64,000 nucleotides of DNA, from NCBI GenBank assembly GCA_023230525.1, contig JALNXE010000002.1:1-64000 (forward strand). Reading direction: 5' to 3'. Under the pieces are notes generated by a model. It was not told where the DNA came from. It worked only from the letters and a program-made list of their open reading frames with translations, and did no database searches. Positions 26,627 to 33,646 of the stretch are shown one piece after another. Source of the DNA: Desulfobulbaceae bacterium. GTDB lineage: Bacteria > Desulfobacterota > Desulfobulbia > Desulfobulbales > SURF-16. Position 1 is the stretch's first letter, and every line of letters begins with the position of its first letter. The position numbers and the translations under genes were made by a program.

Positions 26627-27289
26627 ATGGCCAAGCGCATAGCCGACCTGCCCAAACATGACCGGCCCAGGGAAAAGATGCAGAGCAAGGGGGCCGCTGC
26701 CCTGACCGATGAGGAACTGGTGGCCATTCTGCTGGGCTTCGGCACCAAGGGCCATGATGTACTGACCGTGGCCAGACGGATTGTCCGGCTGGTGGACGAT
26801 CAGCACGGCAGGCCGGACCTGGCCGATCTCCAGCGCTTAGAAGGAGTGGGGCCGGCCAAGGCCACCCTTGTCGCCGCAGCCCTGGAATTCGCCCGCCGCC
26901 GCATCCGGCCGGAGGGCATCAAGATCAAAACCCCGGTTGATGTGCTGCCCCTGGTGCGACACTACGGCGACCGCAAGCAGGAACATTTTCTCTGCATTTC
27001 CCTGAACGGCGCCAATGAGGTCATCACCACCCGCGTCGTCTCGGTCGGTCTGGTGAACAAAACCCAGGTTCACCCCCGTGAAGTCTTTGCCGATCCCATC
27101 ACCGACCGGGCTTCAGCGGTTATCCTTGCTCACAATCACCCCTCGGGCAACCTCACGCCCAGCAAGGAGGATCTGCAGATCACCCGGCAGCTCAGGGAGG
27201 CGGGGGAAACCCTCGGCATCGCCGTGCTGGACCACATTATTTTCAGCCGGCAGGGACATTACAGTTTTCTGGAACACGGGGAGTTGTAG
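26627..27289 (+). CDS. radC: RadC-family JAB1/MPN-domain protein
   Basis: A 220-residue protein. Residues about 1-70 hold a helix-hairpin-helix region (LEGVGPAKATLVAAALEF), and the C-terminal JAB1/MPN domain carries the metal-binding signature AHNHPSG at about 168-174 followed by a downstream aspartate in SKEDLQITRQL. RadC proteins are frequent in mobile and defence loci; despite the name a direct role in DNA repair is doubtful. The ATG at 26627 has AAGGAGG upstream and is preferred over a longer frame overlapping hsdR. The gene is 22 bases after hsdR and may be co-transcribed with it. Confidence 0.9.
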   Translation: MAKRIADLPKHDRPREKMQSKGAAALTDEELVAILLGFGTKGHDVLTVARRIVRLVDDQHGRPDLADLQRLEGVGPAKATLVAAALEFARRRIRPEGIKIKTPVDVLPLVRHYGDRKQEHFLCISLNGANEVITTRVVSVGLVNKTQVHPREVFADPITDRASAVILAHNHPSGNLTPSKEDLQITRQLREAGETLGIAVLDHIIFSRQGHYSFLEHGEL

Positions 27290-27336
27290 ATACAGGGCAT
27301 TTTTGGGGGGCAAACGTAAAACACAATACCGGGAGA

Positions 27337-27654
27337 TTACCGGCTTCGGTTCCCGGACTGATAAAAAATCTTGCCAACCCGCTCGATATGCGCGATCAGG
27401 TCCGGATTATCAATCTGGTGATAGATGGAGAGGTCGACATGATAAGGCAGAAGCAGGTCGTCGATGGCCAGGCTGATTTTATTGAGGAGTTGCAGATTCA
27501 GCCATTCTCCCTTCAAGGTCAGGTCGATATCCGAACCGAGCCTGAAATTTCCCTTGGCACGGGAACCATAGAGAATCGCTTCATCCACCTCGGGGTATTT
27601 GGCAAAAACGCCTTTAATTCCTTCTACTGTTTCATCCTTCAAGCCGTAAGACAT
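27337..27654 (-). CDS. MNT-type nucleotidyltransferase (antitoxin-like partner of HEPN)
   Basis: A 105-residue minimal nucleotidyltransferase of the MNT family. The active-site signature GSRAKG, then SDIDL, gives the two metal-binding aspartates; a third acidic site is probably in the DLSIYH stretch. In HEPN/MNT pairs this protein can silence the HEPN ribonuclease by adding AMP to it. The ATG at 27654 is preceded by GAGG; an upstream TTG in frame is less likely. It follows the HEPN gene by 16 bases on the same strand. Confidence 0.85.
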   Translation of the reverse strand: MSYGLKDETVEGIKGVFAKYPEVDEAILYGSRAKGNFRLGSDIDLTLKGEWLNLQLLNKISLAIDDLLLPYHVDLSIYHQIDNPDLIAHIERVGKIFYQSGNRSR

Positions 27655-27670
27655 GCCACCATTCCTCAAC

Positions 27671-28084
27671 TCATGTCTGATCAGCGAGAAGATTCAGCAG
27701 TCGTGTTTCCAAAGCAAGGAAAAGCGGGAAATAATTGAGCAGCACTGCCCGGCATATCTCTTCCGCAACTTCCTCATTATAGGTGTGGGAGGTGAGATTC
27801 CTACTTTTAAGCATGTCCATCCAGCCTTCACCGTCTTCCACCAGGCCAAGCTCAAACGCCTTGCGAATAGCATCCCTTGATCCGTAGATCTCGCTTTGGC
27901 CTCGGTATTCCAAAAAGTCCTTCAGGCTGTTCCAGGCAAGCTCGAAGGTATATTCAAATGCCTTGACCAGGCCCTGCTGTTCAAGTTCGGACAGGTCACC
28001 CTTGTCGACAAATTTCCGCAACTGGCTCAAGGCTTTCCGAAAATTTGCGAAACGCTGCGCCCATCTGATGTCCTTTCCGGTCAT
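27671..28084 (-). CDS. HEPN-domain protein (HI0074/KNTase C-like), probable toxin of a HEPN/MNT pair
   Basis: A 137-residue all-helical protein of the nucleotidyltransferase substrate-binding family, now classed as HEPN. The RNase-type motif Rx4-6H is seen as RNLTSHTY (about 98-105). The FEYTFELAWNSLKDFLE stretch is typical of the HI0074 subfamily. With the MNT gene downstream it forms a putative type VII toxin-antitoxin system. The ATG at 28084 is preceded by GTGAGGA, and a TTG two codons upstream is less likely. A MITE-like element begins 34 bases upstream. Confidence 0.86.
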   Translation of the reverse strand: MTGKDIRWAQRFANFRKALSQLRKFVDKGDLSELEQQGLVKAFEYTFELAWNSLKDFLEYRGQSEIYGSRDAIRKAFELGLVEDGEGWMDMLKSRNLTSHTYNEEVAEEICRAVLLNYFPLFLALETRLLNLLADQT

Positions 28085-28114
28085 AGACAATCCTCACAAA
28101 TAAAAAAAACAATA

Positions 28115-28299
28115 CATAGAGCCTCTTGCAAAATGAACGTCGTAGCGAGATCGAGAGGAAAATATTCTGTGCAAGGATGAGTGGTGAAATCGCCCGGAAG
28201 CGTAGCAGTGCTACGTTGAGGACGATTTCACCAGGAAGACGCCGCACAGGTGATTTTTAGCCGATCGGAGTAGATGTTCATTTTGCAAGAGGCTCCATA
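28115..28299. mobile_element. MITE-like element with 20-bp perfect terminal inverted repeats
   Basis: The terminal inverted repeats GAGCCTCTTGCAAAATGAAC (28119-28138) and its exact complement (28276-28295) bound a 177-base non-coding element. It is flanked on both sides by CATA (28115-28118 and 28296-28299), a probable 4-bp target duplication. Inside is a nested palindrome, GGTGAAATCG at 28183-28192 pairing with CGATTTCACC at 28223-28232 and a GTAGCA/TGCTAC core. No transposase is encoded, so a related insertion sequence elsewhere must have moved it. The repeat termini resemble those of IS5/IS1182-type elements only in a general way. Confidence 0.8.
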
Positions 28300-28378
28300 G
28301 TTTAATTGATTGACTATACACTTTGCCTGATATTGATCAAAGAGTAAAATAATTGCCTACCAAAAAGGGGGGAAGGAC

Positions 28379-29170
28379 ATGATGCGATTCGAGGGGGGTA
28401 CTGAAAATAAGCAGCCAATACTTGTCGACACCCATGCGCATATCTGTGACCATGCCTTTGATCAGGACCGGCAGGAGGTGATCAACCGGGCGCAGGAAGC
28501 AGGCGTTGCGGCCATCGTCATGGTCGGCGAGACCCTGGAGGATGCCCGGCGCAATCTGGAGTTGGCCGGACAGTATCCGGTCCTGAAACCGGCGGCAGGC
28601 CTGTATCCTGAATTTGCCGACATGGAGGAGGCGGAGCGGTTGAGCGGTTTTATCCGGCAGCATGCAGCACGTTTTTATGCCATCGGTGAGGTTGGGCTTG
28701 ATTTTTGGCTTGCCCAGGAGGAAGAGGCGAGGGAAGTGCAGCGGTTGGTTTTTCGAAAATTTATAGAACTTGCGGAAGGGCTCGATCTGCCGCTCAATGT
28801 CCATTCCCGTTCCGCCGGCCGCCAGGCGGTTGCCCTGCTGCTGGAGCAGGGTGCAAAGCGGGTGCAGATGCACGCCTTTGACGGCAGGTATTCCGCCGCC
28901 CTGCCGGCGGTGGAGGCGGGTTTTTTCTTTTCCGTGCCGCCGTCGCTGGTCCGTTCCCGTCAGAAACAGAAGCTGGTGGGGCTCCTGCCGCTCTCCTGTC
29001 TGCTGGTGGAAAGCGACAGTCCGGTCCTTGGCCCTGATGTCGGCCAGAGAAACGAACCGGCCAATGTGGTGATCGCCGTAAAGGCCATTGCGGAGATCAA
29101 GGACATTGCCGTTGACGCGGTGCTTGCGGCGGTGCGGGAAAATACGCGCAGGCTGTACGGGGATCTGTGA
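28379..29170 (+). CDS. TatD-family metal-dependent hydrolase
   Basis: A 263-residue amidohydrolase-fold protein of the TatD/YcfH type, a probable 3'-5' DNase or related phosphoesterase in the cytoplasm. Metal-site motifs are visible in order: DTHAHICDH near the start, a glutamate in IGEVGLDFW (about 105), a histidine in NVHSRSAG (about 140), another in MHAFDG (about 163) and the aspartate of ESDSP (about 220). The start at 28379 has a GGGGGAAGG site. The gene converges with the radical SAM gene. Its substrate cannot be told from other TatD paralogues. Confidence 0.88.
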   Translation: MMRFEGGTENKQPILVDTHAHICDHAFDQDRQEVINRAQEAGVAAIVMVGETLEDARRNLELAGQYPVLKPAAGLYPEFADMEEAERLSGFIRQHAARFYAIGEVGLDFWLAQEEEAREVQRLVFRKFIELAEGLDLPLNVHSRSAGRQAVALLLEQGAKRVQMHAFDGRYSAALPAVEAGFFFSVPPSLVRSRQKQKLVGLLPLSCLLVESDSPVLGPDVGQRNEPANVVIAVKAIAEIKDIAVDAVLAAVRENTRRLYGDL

Positions 29171-29211
29171 TCATCACTGCGTCATGAGTCCGCTCCATCC
29201 CGCGTCAGGTC

Positions 29212-31203
29212 TTACCTGTTCCTAAGCTCCCTGGAAAAGTGCTTGAAACACAGAGGCGCCGGGCCCCCGTCCTGGCCGGGCTGCAGGGCGCTGGCCAGAT
29301 AGCGCTGCATGAAGGACTCCTCATGCCTGCGGGCCTCGGCCAGGGAGAATTTGGGACGGAGGGCCTTCTTCGGCCTATGGGTGGGATTTTTTGCCCCGGG
29401 CCACTCCTGGGCAAAGGCCCTCTGGCCCAAGCGCAGCAGGTAGAGAAAGGAGTGGTGGGTGGAGATGGCCCCGGCCCAGGGGTAGTGGTCGAGATGGTAG
29501 CGCCGGGAAAGGGCGGCGATGCTGTCATCCAGGGTATCCGCCGCATCTTCGCCGCCGCCGTTTTCGGCCATGCGGTACTGGGGGAAAAGTTTGAAGACAT
29601 CGCCCGCGGTATGGTAGATCGCGGCAATGCCATACTGCTCCGGCCGGCAGGCGATGAGTGAACCCGGGGTGAGATTGAAGTCGCCGACAATGAACTGATC
29701 GATCATGGGGCTTTGCCGTTCGATGAGGGCCAGGGTCTCCATCGCCTCCGGCCAGGTCTCGCCGGGATGCTGGAGAAAGGTCATCCAGCTGGTGGCGATG
29801 CCCGCCTGGTGGAAATTGCGGTTGATGCGGCGGATCAGCTCCACCTTGATGCCCTTGTTCATCAGCCCCAGGATCCGGTCCGAGCCGCTTTCGATGCCGA
29901 AGGCCGCGGCCCGGAGCCCGGCCTGCTGGAGCTGGCGGCAGTTCTCCGGGGTGTAGGCGGCCTCGATGCGCAGGTCGGTGGACCAGCGGATATCCAGCCC
30001 CGCATCAATGATGCCGCGGGCCAGGTCGAGGGCATAGGCCGGGGCCAGCACGTCGCAGGAAAAATAGAAATTTTTCACCCCGAACTCTTGCTGCAGGCCG
30101 CGCAAATCGGCCACCGCCTGTTTGACCGGGATTTCCCGGTAGAGGTGGCGGCCAGACTGGTTGAAGCCGTAACAGCAGAAGGAGCATTTGTTCCAGTAGC
30201 AGCCCCTGGTGGGACTGTAGAGCAGCAGACGGTCCGGCGCCAGATAGCGGTCAAGGTCGAGGTCGCTGTAATCCGGGGCCGCGCCGTCGGCCAGATTCAG
30301 GGTCCAGGCCGGTCCCCGCAGCAGGGCGCCGGTGTGCGGATCTTTCCTCACCAGGTTGGGGATGGTGGCGAGCCGCTCCGGATCGGCAGGACCCGCGGCC
30401 AGCAGCGGCAGCAGCTCCGCCAGGGTTTTCTCCCCCTCCTGCAGGCCCACCGCGTCCGCATAATCGAAGATGCGGCCCACCGCCTCAGGGGCGGCGTTGC
30501 GGACGATCTGGTCGATGCAGGGGCCGCCCAGCATGACGAAACAGGCCGGAAAGTATTCCTTGATCAGTTTGCCCAGATAAAAGGTCTCGGGAATCTGGGA
30601 GACAAAGGTCAGGGAAAGGCCGGCAAAACGCGGCGGGTCGAGCTTATCGAGCTGAGCGCGGTAAAAGCCGTCAAACGGGCTGCAGCGGCCGGCGATATAA
30701 TGGTCCAGCAGGTCGAAGTCCCAGGGCGCGGCCAGATGATTGGCCCGGTTGAAGCCGAAGCGGAAGGGGAAAAAGACCGCCTCCATGAGGAGGAAGAGTT
30801 CTTCAAGGCCGTCGCGGCTGCGCTGGTAAGCCTTTTTCCGGTAAAACCGCTGCGGGTCGCGCATGATTGCGGCGCATTGACCGAAATCGCGATCCAGGGC
30901 CATGGCCTCCGCCACCCGCCGGTATTCCATCTGCTCGTACAGCGTGAGCCGCCGCTGGTTATTCAAAGCATGGAAACGATCCGTCAGCCGCTGCCGCCAT
31001 CCGGCAATGGTGCCTGGGTCCAGCAGAAAATCAAGCCCCTCAATATTGAGGTCCCGCACCACGGTCTCGATGCCGCGTTGCCGCAGATATCCCTTGAGGG
31101 CGGGCAGGGCCACATAGGGCCAGGTGGGATCGGCGAAAGGCGGGAAGAGCAGCAGTGATTCGCTGCCCGGCGCCGGGTGGCAGGTGTTATCGGTTTTCAG
31201 CAT
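29212..31203 (-). CDS. Cobalamin-binding-type radical SAM protein
   Basis: A 663-residue protein. The N-terminal 200 residues, with FPPFADPTWPYVALPALKGYL, fit the B12-binding region of cobalamin-dependent radical SAM enzymes. The iron-sulfur motif near residue 335-345 is CYWNKCSFC, a CX4CX2C spacing that differs from the common CX3CX2C but is known in subgroups with CPWNKC. The following GIESGSDRIL is a standard SAM-pocket segment. The C-terminal part contains histidine-rich and charged stretches. It may act on a small peptide or a lipid or cofactor, which cannot be decided here. A short reading frame ends inside its start codon (see the entry at 31197), a possible translational coupling. Confidence 0.82.
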   Translation of the reverse strand: MLKTDNTCHPAPGSESLLLFPPFADPTWPYVALPALKGYLRQRGIETVVRDLNIEGLDFLLDPGTIAGWRQRLTDRFHALNNQRRLTLYEQMEYRRVAEAMALDRDFGQCAAIMRDPQRFYRKKAYQRSRDGLEELFLLMEAVFFPFRFGFNRANHLAAPWDFDLLDHYIAGRCSPFDGFYRAQLDKLDPPRFAGLSLTFVSQIPETFYLGKLIKEYFPACFVMLGGPCIDQIVRNAAPEAVGRIFDYADAVGLQEGEKTLAELLPLLAAGPADPERLATIPNLVRKDPHTGALLRGPAWTLNLADGAAPDYSDLDLDRYLAPDRLLLYSPTRGCYWNKCSFCCYGFNQSGRHLYREIPVKQAVADLRGLQQEFGVKNFYFSCDVLAPAYALDLARGIIDAGLDIRWSTDLRIEAAYTPENCRQLQQAGLRAAAFGIESGSDRILGLMNKGIKVELIRRINRNFHQAGIATSWMTFLQHPGETWPEAMETLALIERQSPMIDQFIVGDFNLTPGSLIACRPEQYGIAAIYHTAGDVFKLFPQYRMAENGGGEDAADTLDDSIAALSRRYHLDHYPWAGAISTHHSFLYLLRLGQRAFAQEWPGAKNPTHRPKKALRPKFSLAEARRHEESFMQRYLASALQPGQDGGPAPLCFKHFSRELRNR

Positions 31204-31373
31204 GGGGACGGTGAATTAATAGGTGCCGGTGCTGCCCGGAAATAGAGATAGCGCAAGGCGATGAGCAGTGCGGGCGGAAGCAGCGGAGGTATGGTAACCC
31301 GTTGCTTCTCTCCTGACAACAAAATTTCACGAAGTTGTGCCAGCCAGATAGATTCATTACGTCCTGATTCCAT
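31197..31373 (-). CDS. Possible small ORF coupled to the radical SAM gene
   Basis: A 58-codon frame starting with MESGRNES and ending in SPSPC, whose stop overlaps the ATG of the radical SAM gene (ATGCTGA). The central part is hydrophobic and proline-rich. There is no good ribosome binding site before the ATG at 31373, and the frame extends upstream to 31601 as low-quality sequence. It could be a substrate peptide for the radical SAM enzyme or chance. Low confidence. Confidence 0.25.
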   Translation of the reverse strand: MESGRNESIWLAQLREILLSGEKQRVTIPPLLPPALLIALRYLYFRAAPAPINSPSPC

Positions 31374-31697
31374 AAAATTGTAAATTCGTTCCGAGTATCT
31401 GGAATTAAAATAAATTCTTAAAATTAGCTTCAAACTAACTTGCTGAAATTTTACCAATTTTTTTGGGCGGCAAATCGGTCTGAATATTGCAAGATGATCA
31501 ACCCGACTTGTGCGATTTGTGCATAGTATGACATAAACCAAAAAATAACAAAAAAAGAAAGGAGCAAATAATGATGTGATCCGCATGGTTATTGGCTCCA
31601 ATTAAATTGTGACAAAATCCCCGAATTGATCGGTCACAAGAATCAAAACCTCTTCCCCGCCTGATGAGCCGGGGATAACAAAAATGGAAAAATCAAG
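31374..31697. other. AT-rich region upstream of the VPLPA-CTERM gene
   Basis: About 320 bases, much more AT-rich than the flanks. It presumably holds the promoter of the plus-strand secreted protein gene. A purine-rich AAAGAAAGGAGC lies at about 31555-31566 but is not followed at proper distance by a plausible gene. Nothing else was seen. Confidence 0.4.
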
Positions 31698-32456
31698 ATG
31701 AAGAAAAAACTTTTGGCAGGATTGACAACCGGGATGTTGCTGTTCGGCATGGCGGGGGCGGCGGAGGCGGCACTGACCGTAATCGGCACTGCAACCTATG
31801 ACCTTGACGGTGTGGGCGGGGCTGCCCCGATCGGAGAATTCAACCTGATCTGGGACAATGACAATAATGGTAATTCCGTAGTCTGGCTGGATTATACCCA
31901 TGCCGGTGCAACTTGTGGGGCGCAGAATGCCTGGGCCGCAGGGCTGGATTCGACTTTAACCTATAATATTAATGCTGGTTATCGAGTTGCCTGGGATGAT
32001 AACACCTGGCGGCTGGGCAGTACCGTTGATGGTCCATATCAATGGGGTTGGGATGGCACCACCACGACAGGTTATAACATTACCAGCTCGGAGATGGGCC
32101 ATCTGTTTTATGAGGAATTGGGTAACCTGGCATATTACGATACTGCTGGAAGAAGTCCCCAGGCGGGATGGGGCCTGCAGAATACTGGAGATTTTAATAA
32201 TTTAACTTCGTCCTGGTACTGGTCCAGCACGGAGTGGGCGGCTGTCAATCCGGGCTACGCCTGGACCTTCGACATGGACCGCGGCGGCCAGATCTACGCC
32301 CTCCAGTCCTTCAACGGCGGTTCCGGGTTAGCCCTTCGCAACGGAGAAGTTTCAGCGGTTCCCATACCTGGAGCCATTTGGTTGCTTGGATCAGGGCTAA
32401 CCGGCTTGGCCGCCTTTGGAAAACGTAAAAAGAAGGGGCAGCGGTTGATTATTTGA
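31698..32456 (+). CDS. Secreted VPLPA-CTERM sorting-domain protein
   Basis: A 252-residue exported protein. A signal peptide (KKKLLAGLTTGMLLFGMAG, then AEA) is followed by a domain of DUF1566-like character: YWSSTEWAAVNPGYAWTFDM and a later LALRNGEVS match the pattern of that family. The end is VPIPGAIWLLGSGL plus a basic tail FGKRKKKGQR, the exosortase-recognised VPLPA-CTERM type with motif, membrane helix and Arg/Lys cluster. The protein is probably exported, cut by an exosortase and linked to the cell surface or extracellular matrix. The exosortase gene is not in the window. An inverted repeat follows directly after the stop. Confidence 0.88.
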   Translation: MKKKLLAGLTTGMLLFGMAGAAEAALTVIGTATYDLDGVGGAAPIGEFNLIWDNDNNGNSVVWLDYTHAGATCGAQNAWAAGLDSTLTYNINAGYRVAWDDNTWRLGSTVDGPYQWGWDGTTTTGYNITSSEMGHLFYEELGNLAYYDTAGRSPQAGWGLQNTGDFNNLTSSWYWSSTEWAAVNPGYAWTFDMDRGGQIYALQSFNGGSGLALRNGEVSAVPIPGAIWLLGSGLTGLAAFGKRKKKGQRLII

Positions 32457-32464
32457 TTATCGGA

Positions 32465-32564
32465 GAGCCTTTGGCAAAATGAAACCACTGACGCCGCCGG
32501 CTGGATATCCATCCGTCAAGACCGCCACAATCTGGTAAGTCATTCGTCATTTTGCCAGAGGCTC
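32465..32564. mobile_element. Short MITE-like inverted-repeat element
   Basis: Terminal inverted repeats GAGCCTTTGGCAAAATGA (32465-32482) and the complement of GAGCCTCTGGCAAAATGA (32547-32564) match 17 of 18 positions and are clearly related to the termini of the element at 28119. The 100-base unit holds no gene. No matching target duplication was found. It lies just after the VPLPA-CTERM gene and before the convergent sigma-factor pair, so it could also affect transcript ends. Confidence 0.6.
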
Positions 32565-32581
32565 ATAACGTTTCTTGATTT

Positions 32582-32803
32582 TCAGCGCATCAGAAAATAA
32601 AGGCAGAGCAGGCCAATAAAAAGAACAAACAGGGTGCCCCAGAGCACAGGGCGAAAGCAGCGCCCGGCCGGCGGGGGTTGCTGCCTGATATCATCCATGA
32701 CCCTGCTTTGCCAGCCGGCAGAAGGTTCAACCTTATCCTTATTTTGGTGAACACCACGAAAGGTGTTGAAAATTTTTGAAAGAGCTTCCTTGCTCAGTTT
32801 CAT
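32582..32803 (-). CDS. Short membrane protein next to the ECF sigma factor, possible anti-sigma factor
   Basis: A 73-residue protein with a charged N-terminal part and one C-terminal membrane helix (VLWGTLFVLFIGLLCLYFL). The ATG at 32803 has AGGTG upstream and lies 12 bases after the sigma gene, so they are co-transcribed. Position and layout suggest a small anti-sigma factor, but it lacks a zinc-type HXXXCXXC motif and could be another membrane partner. Confidence 0.7.
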   Translation of the reverse strand: MKLSKEALSKIFNTFRGVHQNKDKVEPSAGWQSRVMDDIRQQPPPAGRCFRPVLWGTLFVLFIGLLCLYFLMR

Positions 32804-32815
32804 AAATTCACCTGG

Positions 32816-33409
32816 TCAGTGATCCCTCAGCAGATCCTTGCAAAGTATTTTCAGCTTGGCCCGGGCCCTGAATGATCTGATTTTTACGTTGGCGACACTC
32901 CAGCCGAGCAGTTGGGCCGCCTCGCCGCAGGAATATTCCTGCAGATAAACCAGTTCCAGCACCATGCGGTCGGCCGGGGAAAGCTTGGCCAGCATCCAGG
33001 CCAGCATCTCCCTTGCCTCAAGCTGCCGGTGGCCGTCGGCATGGCACGCCTCCGACTCGTCGGTAACGGTCCTCTCCAGCCAGTCAACATGCTGGTCGGA
33101 CAGGGCGCTGATGGGCACTTCCCGTGACCGGTATTTTTTTCTCCAGAAATCATAACATGTTCTCACGGCAATTGACGAGAGCCAATTCTTAAAATCTCCT
33201 TTATTGCTGAAATGATTCAGGGACCGGTAGGCCCTGACAAAAACATCGTGGGCGGTTTCCTCGACAAACTGGGCGGCCATGTGGTTGTTGACGATGTGGA
33301 AAACAAGTTTCTTATGGCGCTCAATCAAACAGGCAAAGGCATTTACCTCGCCATGCAGTACCTGCGCGATGATCTCGAGATCGCTTGCTTCGCTTGCCGG
33401 ATTTTTCAT
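32816..33409 (-). CDS. ECF-type RNA polymerase sigma factor
   Basis: A 197-residue sigma-70 family protein. Region 2 is seen in FACLIERHKKLVFHIVNNHM and EETAHDVFVRAYRSL, with RTCYDFWRKKYR after it; region 4 is seen as LSPADRMVLELVYLQEYSC and the helix-turn-helix AAQLLGWSVANVKIRSFRARAKL. It lacks regions 1 and 3, as ECF sigma factors do. The preferred ATG is at 33409 with CGGGGC upstream; a longer frame to 33487 is less likely. Its target genes are unknown. An 11-bp inverted repeat lies about 120 bases upstream. Confidence 0.9.
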   Translation of the reverse strand: MKNPASEASDLEIIAQVLHGEVNAFACLIERHKKLVFHIVNNHMAAQFVEETAHDVFVRAYRSLNHFSNKGDFKNWLSSIAVRTCYDFWRKKYRSREVPISALSDQHVDWLERTVTDESEACHADGHRQLEAREMLAWMLAKLSPADRMVLELVYLQEYSCGEAAQLLGWSVANVKIRSFRARAKLKILCKDLLRDH

Positions 33410-33525
33410 GATGCCCCGTCTGTTGTCGTTTGGTAAGGTGATGACCTGCGACCGCAATATGTTGCCGGTCAGGCGAGAAGAAGACATAAATTATTCTCGG
33501 CTTACCAAAGCGAAAACTCACGTGA

Positions 33526-33564
33526 AGTTTTGTTAAAAAACGGGGTTGCATTATTAACAAAACT
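33526..33564. promoter_or_regulatory. Perfect 11-bp inverted repeat upstream of the ECF sigma gene
   Basis: AGTTTTGTTAA (33526-33536) pairs with TTAACAAAACT (33554-33564) across a 17-base loop. It sits between flgL (stop 33647) and the sigma gene (start 33409), both minus strand. It has no T-run after it, so an operator or an attenuating stem is more likely than a terminator. Confidence 0.4.
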
Positions 33565-33646
33565 TTACATGCGGGACGGGACCTTGCAGGGAGGCGTGCA
33601 GGGGCGCTGCGCGAACCGCCTCTGCATCCACTTCTGCATTTTTGCC

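Noticed and set aside
28183..28232. Stem-loop in the MITE-like element as a tRNA or riboswitch
   Set aside because: No tRNA arms or conserved loops; the palindrome is symmetric and lies within a transposon-like unit.
28091..28378. A CRISPR-like array near the defence genes
   Set aside because: Only two inverted ends and one palindrome are present, with no regularly spaced direct repeats and no cas genes.
31374..31601. N-terminal part of a 134-codon frame upstream of the radical SAM gene
   Set aside because: AT-rich, hydrophobic and basic chance-like sequence; only the last 58 codons were kept as a weak candidate.
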